Below, one piece after another: positions 21,450 through 30,640 of a stretch of 64,000 bases of DNA; positions within the stretch are counted from its first letter, which is position 1, and each line of letters begins with the position of its first letter. The notes under the pieces are model-generated. The model saw nothing but the letters and a program-made list of their open reading frames with translations. It did no database searches and had not been told where the DNA came from. The DNA comes from Chloroflexota bacterium (GTDB lineage Bacteria; Chloroflexota; Anaerolineae; Anaerolineales; Anaerolineaceae), in contig JAAZNW010000001.1 in assembly GCA_012798065.1 (NCBI GenBank), forward strand, positions 1-64,000. Direction: 5' to 3'. The position numbers and the translations under genes are program-made.

Positions 21450-21665
21450 TCACCCGGTTTTTTTCTGTAAGCGCGCCAGTTCCTGTTTTAATTCTTCACT
21501 GCGTTGGCGGGCGGCGTTTTGCACCTCGTCACGCACATGTAAACAGTTGTCTTTAATTCGCTGGCGCATTTTGTCCCCGGGTTCAGGAGTGAATAAAAGC
21601 ACTGCCAACGCACCCACGACACCGCCCAGGAAAAAACCAGTCAAGAACTTTTCGATGGATTTCAT
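21450..21665 (-). CDS. YtxH domain-containing small membrane protein
   Basis: FLTGFFLGGVVGALAVLLFTPEPGDKMRQRIKD. Confidence 0.8.
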   Translation of the reverse strand: MKSIEKFLTGFFLGGVVGALAVLLFTPEPGDKMRQRIKDNCLHVRDEVQNAARQRSEELKQELARLQKKTG

Positions 21666-21716
21666 AGTTCCTCCAATTTCTCAATTCACTTAATTATAGC
21701 CCTTTAAGGTGCGCAA

Positions 21717-22694
21717 TTAACGTTCGAGGTGAAACAGCCGGAAAAACCATGGCGCGAAGAAGGTGACCCACATCCCGATAAGCGTATACCTGATGAAACG
21801 AAATATTCCGCCAATCAGCAAGGGTTCTTCAGGAAAGACGAGTTTCAAACCAAAATAGAGGACAACAATGCCTATCAAACCAAATGCATAACGCGCCATT
21901 TTTTTAACAAGCGAGCATTTGATTTCATAAACACCGAATTTCTTACGCCACGAGGTAAACCCAGCGGTAAAACCAAAAGCCACCCCGGCGATGGTGATCA
22001 CCCCATCAAGATTAAGTGGGTCGGGGGCTTCCGCGCCGGCTGCCTCTGCCAAAGTGCTCCAGGCAGTGGGCAACACCCACCTGCCAGCTGATTGCTGCGC
22101 CAAAAATCCCAGCAAAATAAAGGTAATCGCAAATATGAATGAAATCAGTAGTTGGGTGCCGAAAGCTCGTTTTTTAAGCCAGCTGGATACTGGCGCTTCG
22201 AGCTTGATATAGAGCAGCACGACCAGTGCCCCGGCAAGCCAACCAGTTAATACATCATGCAGAAAGTGAACACCCAGGTAAATGCGCGAAAGACCAATGA
22301 AGAAGATCAGCAGCACCGCGAAGATGTAAGCCCATTTTTTACGGATAGTCGCTGCGATGATACCCCAGATGGCTGCCGAGTTTTGAGAGTGCCCAGAAGG
22401 CATCCCAAAGGAAGTTTCTGAGGAATAGGCGCGTACACCGCTGTCAACCCAGTATGGGCGTGGAGTAAGAAAGAGCATCTTGAGGATGGAGTTCAAACCT
22501 CCGCTAAGAATTAACATCATCCCGGCGCGAAAACCAATGACCGGGTCAATACTCCAGTAAAGCGCCGGCATCACCAGTAAAAAGAACAGTTCGCTGCCCA
22601 GAAAGGTGAACGCCTGCATGGGGTATTCCAACCAACCGTCCAGGTTTTGCCAAAACAGTGTGACAAGAATTTCAAAATCAATTAACGCTTCCAT
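21717..22694 (-). CDS. PAP2 superfamily phosphatase
   Basis: GMPSGHSQ and SRIYLGVHFLHDVLTGW motifs. Confidence 0.88.
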   Translation of the reverse strand: MEALIDFEILVTLFWQNLDGWLEYPMQAFTFLGSELFFLLVMPALYWSIDPVIGFRAGMMLILSGGLNSILKMLFLTPRPYWVDSGVRAYSSETSFGMPSGHSQNSAAIWGIIAATIRKKWAYIFAVLLIFFIGLSRIYLGVHFLHDVLTGWLAGALVVLLYIKLEAPVSSWLKKRAFGTQLLISFIFAITFILLGFLAQQSAGRWVLPTAWSTLAEAAGAEAPDPLNLDGVITIAGVAFGFTAGFTSWRKKFGVYEIKCSLVKKMARYAFGLIGIVVLYFGLKLVFPEEPLLIGGIFRFIRYTLIGMWVTFFAPWFFRLFHLER

Positions 22695-22730
22695 CGTTTC
22701 CTCCCAAATTATGAACCAATTAAGTCAAGT

Positions 22731-23747
22731 TTAAACATGTACAACCCGATTGCGGATGGTTTCCATACGGGCTTCAGCCAACCCGGGCAACGAAGCAGAT
22801 AGAGAAAACGGGCCGCTGGCTTCTCTTTTGAGTGAAGCGGTGGCGCTGCCGGTAATTGCCGCGCTGAGGGGGTCATAGGTGTGCTGGTAAGCTGTAAGGA
22901 ACGCGCCGCAGAAAACCTCGTTTTCGCCTCTTGGGTCGCTCGCCAGCACTGGATAATCTGGAACCAAATACTTTTGTGAAGAATAAGCATCATGGAGCAG
23001 GTATCCGCCCTGTTGTCTTTTGACCACTACCGCCCGACAGCCATAACTGCACAGAGCAGCGGTCATTTCCCACAGGTCATGAGCCCGGATGCGAAAGAGG
23101 TCGCGCAGTTCCGTTTCTTTCACAAAAATTGCGGTTGCGTCTTTGCATAATACAACGACATCGCCGATCCGTTCCGGCACCATGGTTGACCGGTGAGGTT
23201 GCAAGGTGATATTCCGAATCGAGCCTTTCTCCAACATGGCAGACAGTTTAATCTGACTGTCGCCATCAAGCGGGCATATATGCGCCGCGGCGGCTTCCAT
23301 ATACTCATCCGGTATCTTTTCCAGCAGAAGGCGGGAGTAATGGGAGAGACTATCGAGCGACCCATCTTCAGGAGTGTATTGGTAATCCAATAATTCCTGA
23401 GGAAAGGTCAGGCGGTGAGAAGCATAAATCGCCGCGGGGTTATCATAGAGACAGGTACGCTCATCCAGATAAGCCTGAAAAGCACGTAAATCCAGCGCTT
23501 CATCCGTGGTTTTTATTCCGCGCGCATCGAGCCCTTTCTTTATCAGCGCTTCGATCCATGTCGCTGGAACGCTATGATCGATAACCGCCAGCAATCCGGC
23601 CTTCTCTCCCCAATAATGAAGCGCGGCGGCAGCATAAAGGAGGGAGCCGCCTGGTTGGTTGGAGGTTGCTCTGCCATTCACATCGATGATAAATTCCCGC
23701 TGAATTTGACCGGCAATCAAAAACTTTACATCATTTCTTCTGTTCAT
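22731..23747 (-). CDS. PfkB family carbohydrate kinase-like protein
   Basis: N-terminal PGGSLLYAAAALHYWG; C-terminal DPRGENEVFCGAFLTAY aligns with the PfkB DTxGAGDxFxGAF motif. Confidence 0.75.
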   Translation of the reverse strand: MNRRNDVKFLIAGQIQREFIIDVNGRATSNQPGGSLLYAAAALHYWGEKAGLLAVIDHSVPATWIEALIKKGLDARGIKTTDEALDLRAFQAYLDERTCLYDNPAAIYASHRLTFPQELLDYQYTPEDGSLDSLSHYSRLLLEKIPDEYMEAAAAHICPLDGDSQIKLSAMLEKGSIRNITLQPHRSTMVPERIGDVVVLCKDATAIFVKETELRDLFRIRAHDLWEMTAALCSYGCRAVVVKRQQGGYLLHDAYSSQKYLVPDYPVLASDPRGENEVFCGAFLTAYQHTYDPLSAAITGSATASLKREASGPFSLSASLPGLAEARMETIRNRVVHV

Positions 23748-23797
23748 TAACTAAACGGAATCTATTTTGTTGGCTAGAAATCAAGTTAGTGCAAAAC

Positions 23798-24010
23798 TTA
23801 TCGGTGACCGGTTTCTGAAATCAGCTTGAGAAGTGTGACAATACCCATGCCGATCTTGGCGCCGTCTCCAGTGGTGAGCAAGCGGGTTTCACCGCTCTCC
23901 TCCTGTTTTTTTACAACCAAATAAGCAGCTGCCAGACCTGTCAATAAACCAATTGAACCGCCGATAAGGAAAGTCAGAGATTTCCAGTTCGGATTACGAG
24001 ACATAATCAC
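23798..24010 (-). CDS. Small membrane protein, hypothetical
   Basis: 70-aa ORF with one TM, overlapping start of upstream gene. Confidence 0.5.
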   Translation of the reverse strand: MIMSRNPNWKSLTFLIGGSIGLLTGLAAAYLVVKKQEESGETRLLTTGDGAKIGMGIVTLLKLISETGHR

Positions 24011-24459
24011 TCCTTTGGTGAAGATTTAATATGTAGCGCCAGGCGAAGCAAACGCGTGATCCCGGCATTCACTGATCTGACTTGGATGAACGGAGCGGTA
24101 ATTGCCTGTGTGAATTTCGCGTTGTGGATTTTTAGCACCCGACTATAACGCCCGGCAGTAACCAAATAGGGGGCTATAAAATGGCGTGTTTTTTTAAGTA
24201 ACCAGATACATAAGAAAAGAAAGGCTAAGGGGATCAGACCAAGGAACAACCAGGGAAGGATCAAGAAAATGGTCGAGATGATGGACCAATCAGCTGCATT
24301 GCTCTGAGGTGTGCCTGCTGACACGATGACCAAGATCAATCCAGCCAGCACGGCGAAAATCGTTCCCAGGATTGGTAAAAGGATTTGCCAGAAGACCTGC
24401 CTGCGGTGAATTTGCGCTGCAGGGCGAATGGCGGATGGGATAGGCTGATAGTTTTCCAT
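24007..24459 (-). CDS. Two-TM hypothetical membrane protein
   Basis: 150-aa ORF, two hydrophobic segments; start overlaps next gene. Confidence 0.5.
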   Translation of the reverse strand: MENYQPIPSAIRPAAQIHRRQVFWQILLPILGTIFAVLAGLILVIVSAGTPQSNAADWSIISTIFLILPWLFLGLIPLAFLFLCIWLLKKTRHFIAPYLVTAGRYSRVLKIHNAKFTQAITAPFIQVRSVNAGITRLLRLALHIKSSPKE

Positions 24460-24513
24460 GCATCCATTTTAGCATTAATCACCTGTCTAGTTTTTTAAAG
24501 AAGGAAGAAAATG

Positions 24514-24542
24514 TTGAGAAACTCAAAAATAATGTATAATAC
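24514..24542 (+). promoter_or_regulatory. Putative sigma70-type promoter
   Basis: TTGAGA (24514-24519) and TATAAT (24535-24540); 15-nt spacer is short, an offset -10 TAATAC gives 17. Confidence 0.4.
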
Positions 24543-24865
24543 TCCTCGTAAGATGTGATTGAGTGGCTTATTAATTGCGCGTAGCAAGCTGGCTTTTCGA
24601 TAAGAATACTGGGTCGAAAAATATTTTTACACTCCGGATGGAGTTGGATGTAGATTAAATAAATTGAGATTGGATAATGATTCTCGAATTCATGAACTCT
24701 ACAAGATTTCAAATAACACCACGGGGACAGGAATGTATTTTGGAAAATCATCATCGGGCTATCTGTTCCAGGGCGTCAGGGAAATCGATCCAATTGAAAC
24801 ATCCATGAAGTAAAAATACACAAACTGTGATTGATTGAGTCACAGAAAACCAGTTTATTTCGAAC

Positions 24866-24899
24866 AGCCAGAAGACCATTTTGGAATTTTGGCTTTTTT
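24866..24899 (+). terminator. Rho-independent terminator/attenuator-like hairpin immediately upstream of recX
   Basis: AGCCAGAA-GA-CCA ttt TGG-AA-TTTTGGCT followed by TTTTTT; ends 8 nt before recX ATG. Confidence 0.65.
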
Positions 24900-24907
24900 G
24901 TTTTACG

Positions 24908-25573
24908 ATGATGACTGAGAAGACGATAACCGCGATCAGAGTTCAAAAACGCAACCCCGAACGAGTCAATATTGACCTGGACGGCGACTTTGCTTTTGGC
25001 CTTTCACGGATTACTGCGGCGTGGTTAAAGATCGGAGACAGGCTAACCCAAGAGCGCATTGACGCATTACAGCGCGAAGACGCCATTGAGGTTGCCTACC
25101 AGCGCGCGCTGTTGTTGCTCGGGTATCGAGCCAGGAGCGAACAGGAGCTGCGCCGAAAACTGATAGAAAAAAACTTCAGCACTGAACAGGTGGATCAGGT
25201 GGTGCGGAAGTTGAAACAGGCGAACCTGATTCATGATGGTAGTTTTGCCCGCGCGTGGGTTGAGAACCGTAATAACTCGCACCCGCGCAGTCAGCGCCTG
25301 ATGCGTTATGAATTACAGCGAAAAGGGGTCGCTGAAGAGGATATTCAACGCGCTATCAAAACTTCAGCGCCTGATCAAGAACTGGCCCTACGCGCAGCTG
25401 AAAACTATTATCGAAGGCTGACCGGGTATGACTTCAAAGTCTTTCGCAATCGATTGAGCGGGTTCCTGGCGCGGCGAGGTTTTTCTTATGAAGTCATCGC
25501 ACCGGTGGTTGCCGCCCTGTGGGGGCAGCGAAGTGCTAACAATAATACTGACGAAGAAAATGAGGAAGAATAA
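24908..25573 (+). CDS. recX: Regulatory protein RecX
   Basis: LLGYRARSEQELRRKL and ARAWVENRNNSHPRSQRLMRYELQRKGV motifs. Confidence 0.85.
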   Translation: MMTEKTITAIRVQKRNPERVNIDLDGDFAFGLSRITAAWLKIGDRLTQERIDALQREDAIEVAYQRALLLLGYRARSEQELRRKLIEKNFSTEQVDQVVRKLKQANLIHDGSFARAWVENRNNSHPRSQRLMRYELQRKGVAEEDIQRAIKTSAPDQELALRAAENYYRRLTGYDFKVFRNRLSGFLARRGFSYEVIAPVVAALWGQRSANNNTDEENEEE

Positions 25574-25575
25574 AC

Positions 25576-27114
25576 ATGGGAAAAATTGAAACGGGACTGA
25601 TCTTACTGCTTGTTTTAGGAGCGTTGTTGCTCGCGGCGCTGCTAACGATTTTGCTGGTAAACATTTACAAATCAAAATTTAAAAAAGAACAAAGTGAAAA
25701 AGCAGACGCTGTGATACTTACAGCGGTTGAGAAGGCCAAAACGATTGAACTGGAAGCGCGAGATAAAGCGCTGAAGGTGCTGCAAGAATCTGAGCAGGAA
25801 GCGAACCGGCGGCGGCAGGATATTTTAAGAGAAGATGACCGGCAGCAGAAAAGGCGCGCAGAGCTGGACCATCGCCTTGAGAGGCTTGAGCTACGCGAGC
25901 AAAATTTGAACAAGCGCCAAAGCGCGCTGGATAAAAGAGCCAATGAAATCGAAAAGTTGTACGCTGACCAGTTGGAGGAATTGCAACGCATCGCTCAAAT
26001 GACGATGGATGATGCCAAGCAAGTCTTAATGACCGAAGCAGAAAAAGAAGCGCGTAATGATATGGCGCGCATTATTCGTTCCATCGAGGCTGAAGCCCGA
26101 ACCGAAGGAGACAAACGCGCCCGCGAGATCATCACCGATGCCATTCAACGGGTCGCTTCAGAACACGTGGTGAGCGTTTCTACTTCGCTGGTGACGCTGC
26201 CTAACGAGGAAATGAAAGGCCGCATTGTTGGGCGTAATGGGCGAAATATCCGGGCTTTTGAACAGGCGGCTGGGGTGGATGTCATCGTGGATGATACACC
26301 CGAAGCAGTGACCATCAGTTGTTTTGACCCTGTGAGGAGAGAAATCGCCAGGCGTTCACTGGGCCGCCTGATCAATGATGGCAGAATTCATCCCGCTCAT
26401 ATTGAAAAGATACTGGCTGAAGAGGAACGCGAAGTAGAGAAAGCCATCGTAGAGGCAGGCGAAGAAGCCGCCTTTGATGCCGGAGTAGCAGGGATGCACC
26501 CCGAAGTGTTGAAAATGCTCGGGAGGTTGAAGTTCCGCACATCTTACGGGCAGAACCAGCTGGCGCACGCGGTGGAGGTGGCCAGGCTTTCAGCGGTGCT
26601 GGCCGCGGAATTAGGTGCAGATGTTGAGGTAGCCCGTACAGGCGGTTTACTGCATGACCTGGGTAAAGCGATGGATCATAATACCGAAGGCACGCACGCT
26701 CAGTTAGGCGCGGATTTTGCCCGGCGTTACGGGGTGAACTCGAGGGTGGTGAACGCGATGGCCTCCCACCATCACGAGGTGGAACAGGAATCCATTGAGG
26801 CGGTCATTGTAGAAGCGGCTGACGCTATTTCAGGCGCGCGGCCGGGAGCCAGGCGTGAAGACCTGGAGCAATATATCAAACGCCTGCGCGCGCTGGAAGA
26901 AATCGCTAACTCCTTCAAGGGAGTACAACAAAGTTACGCCATTCAGGCTGGGCGCGAGGTGCGTATCATCGTTCAACCTGAAGAAATTGATGACCTCGCT
27001 TCAACCCGCCTGGCGCGAGATATCGCCAAGAAGGTGGAAGAAAGTATGCAATATCCAGGTCAGATAAAAGTGACTGTTATTCGCGAAACACGCGCTGTGG
27101 AATTTGCCAAGTAA
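25576..27114 (+). CDS. rny: Ribonuclease Y
   Basis: N-terminal TM, coiled coil, KH (KGRIVGRNGRNIRAFEQAAGVDVIVDDTPEAV) and HD (HDLGKAMD). Confidence 0.95.
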   Translation: MGKIETGLILLLVLGALLLAALLTILLVNIYKSKFKKEQSEKADAVILTAVEKAKTIELEARDKALKVLQESEQEANRRRQDILREDDRQQKRRAELDHRLERLELREQNLNKRQSALDKRANEIEKLYADQLEELQRIAQMTMDDAKQVLMTEAEKEARNDMARIIRSIEAEARTEGDKRAREIITDAIQRVASEHVVSVSTSLVTLPNEEMKGRIVGRNGRNIRAFEQAAGVDVIVDDTPEAVTISCFDPVRREIARRSLGRLINDGRIHPAHIEKILAEEEREVEKAIVEAGEEAAFDAGVAGMHPEVLKMLGRLKFRTSYGQNQLAHAVEVARLSAVLAAELGADVEVARTGGLLHDLGKAMDHNTEGTHAQLGADFARRYGVNSRVVNAMASHHHEVEQESIEAVIVEAADAISGARPGARREDLEQYIKRLRALEEIANSFKGVQQSYAIQAGREVRIIVQPEEIDDLASTRLARDIAKKVEESMQYPGQIKVTVIRETRAVEFAK

Positions 27115-27129
27115 AATCAAGCGACTGAT

Positions 27130-28068
27130 CTAAGGGCTCTCCGAAACCGGGGAGCCTTTTTTATCAGACCAGGGCATGATCTCCTCGAAGAAATCGAGGC
27201 CGTGCCAGCTTTTCACTTCCATGCGACTCAAGTAATAGAGGGTGGATCGACTATGTGTCGCTGTTGAGCCCAATCCAACCGCGGAGGTGTATCCCGCGCT
27301 GAAGGTATAGTTCATTACGCCAATGTCTGCCACGCCGTAGGGATAGGCGAAGGTGAGAATCTCAATCCCGAGAACTTTCTCAAGATATGCTTTGGAAGCG
27401 GTAATCTCCTCTTGCCATCCGTCGCTCTTGGTTAGGTCAACGTGGTTTAAGCCATGCGAACCGATCTCCCAACCCTGGTCAATCAATTCTTTCAACTGCT
27501 CCGCGCTGAGGTTGCCTTGCGCATTCACCGCATTGGCGACGATGTACGCGGTTCCCTGGAACCCATATTTGCGCAAAATCGGGTAAGCGTTTTCGTAAAG
27601 GTCGAGCCAGCCGTCATCGAAAGTGATGATGACTGGGCGCCCGGGGGCGGTTCCACCTTCGCGGATCAGATGAGCCAGTTCGGTGACAGTGATGGTTTGA
27701 TACCCATTTTGATAAAGCCAGTTCATCTGTTCATCCAAAGCGCTGGTGGTCACCGAGTACTGGGTTTGCAGGGTATCAGAAACATGGTGATACAGCAAAA
27801 TGGGAACGGTTACTTCGCCAGGCCCCAACTCTTGCGGGGCAAACTGGGGATGTTCTTCAGGCGTTTCGGTTTCTTCGGTTGGCAAAGGTGTAGGCGTAGG
27901 AGGGGGAGTGGTAGTAGGAGTGGCGGAAGCAGGAACCTGGGGCTGAAACGGGGTCATCGTTGCCGTCAATTCCGCTGATGAACTGACCGTCTGGTGTGAG
28001 CAACCAGTGATGATGACGGAGATGATCAAAATAAGAACAAAGCCTAAACCTCTAAAATATTTGCCCAT
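27130..28068 (-). CDS. Polysaccharide deacetylase family lipoprotein
   Basis: ILLYHHVSD, VIITFDDGWLDLYENAYPIL, EIGSHGLNHVDL motifs; lipobox IITGC. Confidence 0.9.
   Translation of the reverse strand: MGKYFRGLGFVLILIISVIITGCSHQTVSSSAELTATMTPFQPQVPASATPTTTPPPTPTPLPTEETETPEEHPQFAPQELGPGEVTVPILLYHHVSDTLQTQYSVTTSALDEQMNWLYQNGYQTITVTELAHLIREGGTAPGRPVIITFDDGWLDLYENAYPILRKYGFQGTAYIVANAVNAQGNLSAEQLKELIDQGWEIGSHGLNHVDLTKSDGWQEEITASKAYLEKVLGIEILTFAYPYGVADIGVMNYTFSAGYTSAVGLGSTATHSRSTLYYLSRMEVKSWHGLDFFEEIMPWSDKKGSPVSESP
27133..27162. terminator. Terminator between convergent genes
   Basis: GGCTCtCC gaaacc GGgGAGCC followed by TTTTTT; overlaps 3' end of the minus-strand gene. Confidence 0.7.
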
Positions 28069-28088
28069 AGTGCAGAAATTATAATCAA

Positions 28089-28727
28089 TTATTTTTGAAA
28101 ATAGGGATTGAGTTGCATTTCTGACTCCACGGTGGTGAAGGGACCATGCCCTGGTATCAATACCGTTTGCGGTGGCAGCGAGAAGATTTGGGTAATGATA
28201 CTGTTTTTCAACACTTCAAAGCTACCACCCGGCAGATCGGTGCGCCCCACGCCCTGATGGAAAATAAGGTCGCCTACTACCGCAGTATGGAGACTTTCCA
28301 TGTAAAAAACAACAGAACCAGGTGAGTGACCAGGCGTGTGCCTGATTTGAATTTTTCCATCACCCAAATGGATCGTTTGATTCGCTGTGAGGAAGATGTC
28401 AGGGTCTTCGGGGACGGCTATTGGTATGCGAAAATGAACCGCTCCTCCTCCGGCCCGCCACAAAGCCAGATCGCTCTCATGCAGACCGATCTTTGGTTTG
28501 GGGTGCAGCTTGGTGAGCAGGTAAGCGAGACCAGCGAAGTGATCAAAATGCCCATGGGTACAAAGTATCATTTCCACTGACAACGAGTTATTGTTGATAA
28601 ATGTGAGCACCTGCTCTGGCTCAAAAGAAGGATCCATGATGATAGCACGGCGGGTTTCATCATCATGCAGGATGACCACATTGTTACTCATCATACTGGA
28701 CGTAAAGGTATCAATTTTCAGGCTCAT
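28089..28727 (-). CDS. MBL-fold metallohydrolase (glyoxalase II-like)
   Basis: THGHFDHFAG, HTPGHSPGSV, LIPGHGPFT motifs. Confidence 0.9.
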   Translation of the reverse strand: MSLKIDTFTSSMMSNNVVILHDDETRRAIIMDPSFEPEQVLTFINNNSLSVEMILCTHGHFDHFAGLAYLLTKLHPKPKIGLHESDLALWRAGGGAVHFRIPIAVPEDPDIFLTANQTIHLGDGKIQIRHTPGHSPGSVVFYMESLHTAVVGDLIFHQGVGRTDLPGGSFEVLKNSIITQIFSLPPQTVLIPGHGPFTTVESEMQLNPYFQK

Positions 28728-29859
28728 GCAAGCGACCTCTTTTTTGTCTTACAAGGACGGTCAGGTTCAAGATAATCGTGATTGAGATAATAACCAGGGA
28801 AACAGAGAAAATCGACAATGGGTTATTCTTGTAAAGCACCCCGGCTATTACAGGCGCAATTATAACTGCGATGGCGTTCATGGTCTCTACCATACCGTAA
28901 GCCAGGCCGGTCTGGCGTGGGTTAACCAGGGTTCGGGAGATGGCGAGCACCATGGACCGGCACAGCCTGTAACCGCCGATGAAAAAATACCCGAAGCCGA
29001 ACCAGAAAGGCACGCGGGCGAAAAGAAATGTAAGTGAAAAGACCAGCACCCAGACCTGACCGATGATAAAGCCGATGACCGAGGGCAAACTTCCCAGGGC
29101 AAGGGTGGCAACGGCGTTCCCCAGGCTGCCGACAGCGCCAAGGATCCCGATCATGGAGCGCGAAAACGCCTGTTGATTTTGCAGGAAACTGGGGGTAAAG
29201 GGTTGCGGCAAATAGATGGCGAAGATACTCAGCAGAGTGATCACCAGGAAAGCAAAGAAACGCGGATTTTTCAATGTCCCCTTTGTGGTGGCGTCAACCT
29301 GGTCCGCGTGATGGGTTTCTGGCGCTTGAGAGGTGAAAAGGACGATAATGGTGGAGATTACAAAAATAATGGCGGCTACCATATAAACGGTCTTCAGCCC
29401 CAGGCGGTCGGCGATCAACCCCCCGCTGATGGGACCCAGCACCGCCCCAAGGTGGTAAAAACCTGAAGGGAAGGTAAGCGCCCGTCCCACGCTCCAATCG
29501 CCGCGCACTTTGGTGATATAGCTGTTCATAGGGGCGACCACAAAACTGGTCAGACCGTATAGAATCAGGCCGACCACGAACATGGGCAGGGTGTTGGCCA
29601 GCGCCATTGTCCAGGCAGCAGAGGTTCCTAAAAACCATGAAGCCCACATGATCGACCTGGAACCGAAACGGTCTGAAAGATACCCTGAGGGTATTTGGAA
29701 GACCGCCATCGCGACACCCATCACGCCAAGAATACTGCCAATCATTACCGGGTCCGCGCCAAATTCCTGCAGGTACAACGGTTGAAAGTAAATAAGCAGC
29801 CCTTCACCCATTCCCCAGGCGAACAGGGAGATTGTCACCAGCAGCAGGTTGCGATTCAT
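28711..29859 (-). CDS. MFS transporter
   Basis: Multi-TM with GYLSDRFGSR motif A. Confidence 0.85.
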   Translation of the reverse strand: MNRNLLLVTISLFAWGMGEGLLIYFQPLYLQEFGADPVMIGSILGVMGVAMAVFQIPSGYLSDRFGSRSIMWASWFLGTSAAWTMALANTLPMFVVGLILYGLTSFVVAPMNSYITKVRGDWSVGRALTFPSGFYHLGAVLGPISGGLIADRLGLKTVYMVAAIIFVISTIIVLFTSQAPETHHADQVDATTKGTLKNPRFFAFLVITLLSIFAIYLPQPFTPSFLQNQQAFSRSMIGILGAVGSLGNAVATLALGSLPSVIGFIIGQVWVLVFSLTFLFARVPFWFGFGYFFIGGYRLCRSMVLAISRTLVNPRQTGLAYGMVETMNAIAVIIAPVIAGVLYKNNPLSIFSVSLVIISITIILNLTVLVRQKRGRLHEPEN

Positions 29860-30620
29860 GCGTCTTTTAAGACCTGCTTCAAGAATGCTCCAACTTGAGA
29901 GAAGATCCTTTCTCTTTCTGGCTCACAAATGATCACATGTCCGCTGTCTTCAACCCAGAAGCTGGTTTTTTCGGCTGTTGGCAGAAGATTGTAGATCGTT
30001 TCAAGGCTTTCTGGCGGAATCCCCCGGTCTGCTCTTGATTGCACCAGCATAACAGGTACGCGGATGTTCTCAAGTTCACCCTGCATGAGCTTGATCAATC
30101 TGTCCAGCTCGATGATCGCCCGGCTTGGGTAATAGGGGTAATCCTTATGCTCCTGTGCTGCCGCGAGGTCGCGCCAGTCAGGTTTCCCTTTCTTGATGGG
30201 TAGATTCAACCTGCCGATAAGCGGTAACAACCAGGCACGCGGATCATGAGGGAGTGAGCAGGGAGCGGAAAAGGTAACCGCTGCGCGGCAATCAAAGCGA
30301 GCCGCGGCGATGAGGGCAAGCACACCGCCCATAGATAAGCCCATTACGACCTGCGTGTCTGTACACCCTTTTAACAGGTTCAAACCATCTTCAACGCTGG
30401 CGATCCAATCGTCAGCACGCGCACGGCTCATGTCCCGCGGATTTGTAGCATGACCAAACAGTCGCGGAGCAAGAACAGTATAACCTTCAAGAGCCAGCGC
30501 ATCTGCCAGCATGCGCATTTCTTTTGGCGTGCCGGTAAAACCATGAATGAGCAGGCATCCTGTTTTTCCTGCGGGGATGAAAAAGGGTTCGGCAGTCGCC
30601 ATGGTTACGGTTTTAGCCAT
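29856..30620 (-). CDS. Alpha/beta hydrolase (carboxylesterase-like)
   Basis: LLIHGFTGTPKEMR, GLSMGG, DSGHVI motifs. Confidence 0.88.
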   Translation of the reverse strand: MAKTVTMATAEPFFIPAGKTGCLLIHGFTGTPKEMRMLADALALEGYTVLAPRLFGHATNPRDMSRARADDWIASVEDGLNLLKGCTDTQVVMGLSMGGVLALIAAARFDCRAAVTFSAPCSLPHDPRAWLLPLIGRLNLPIKKGKPDWRDLAAAQEHKDYPYYPSRAIIELDRLIKLMQGELENIRVPVMLVQSRADRGIPPESLETIYNLLPTAEKTSFWVEDSGHVIICEPERERIFSQVGAFLKQVLKDA

Positions 30621-30640
30621 TTGGAGCTCCAGTTGTTCTC

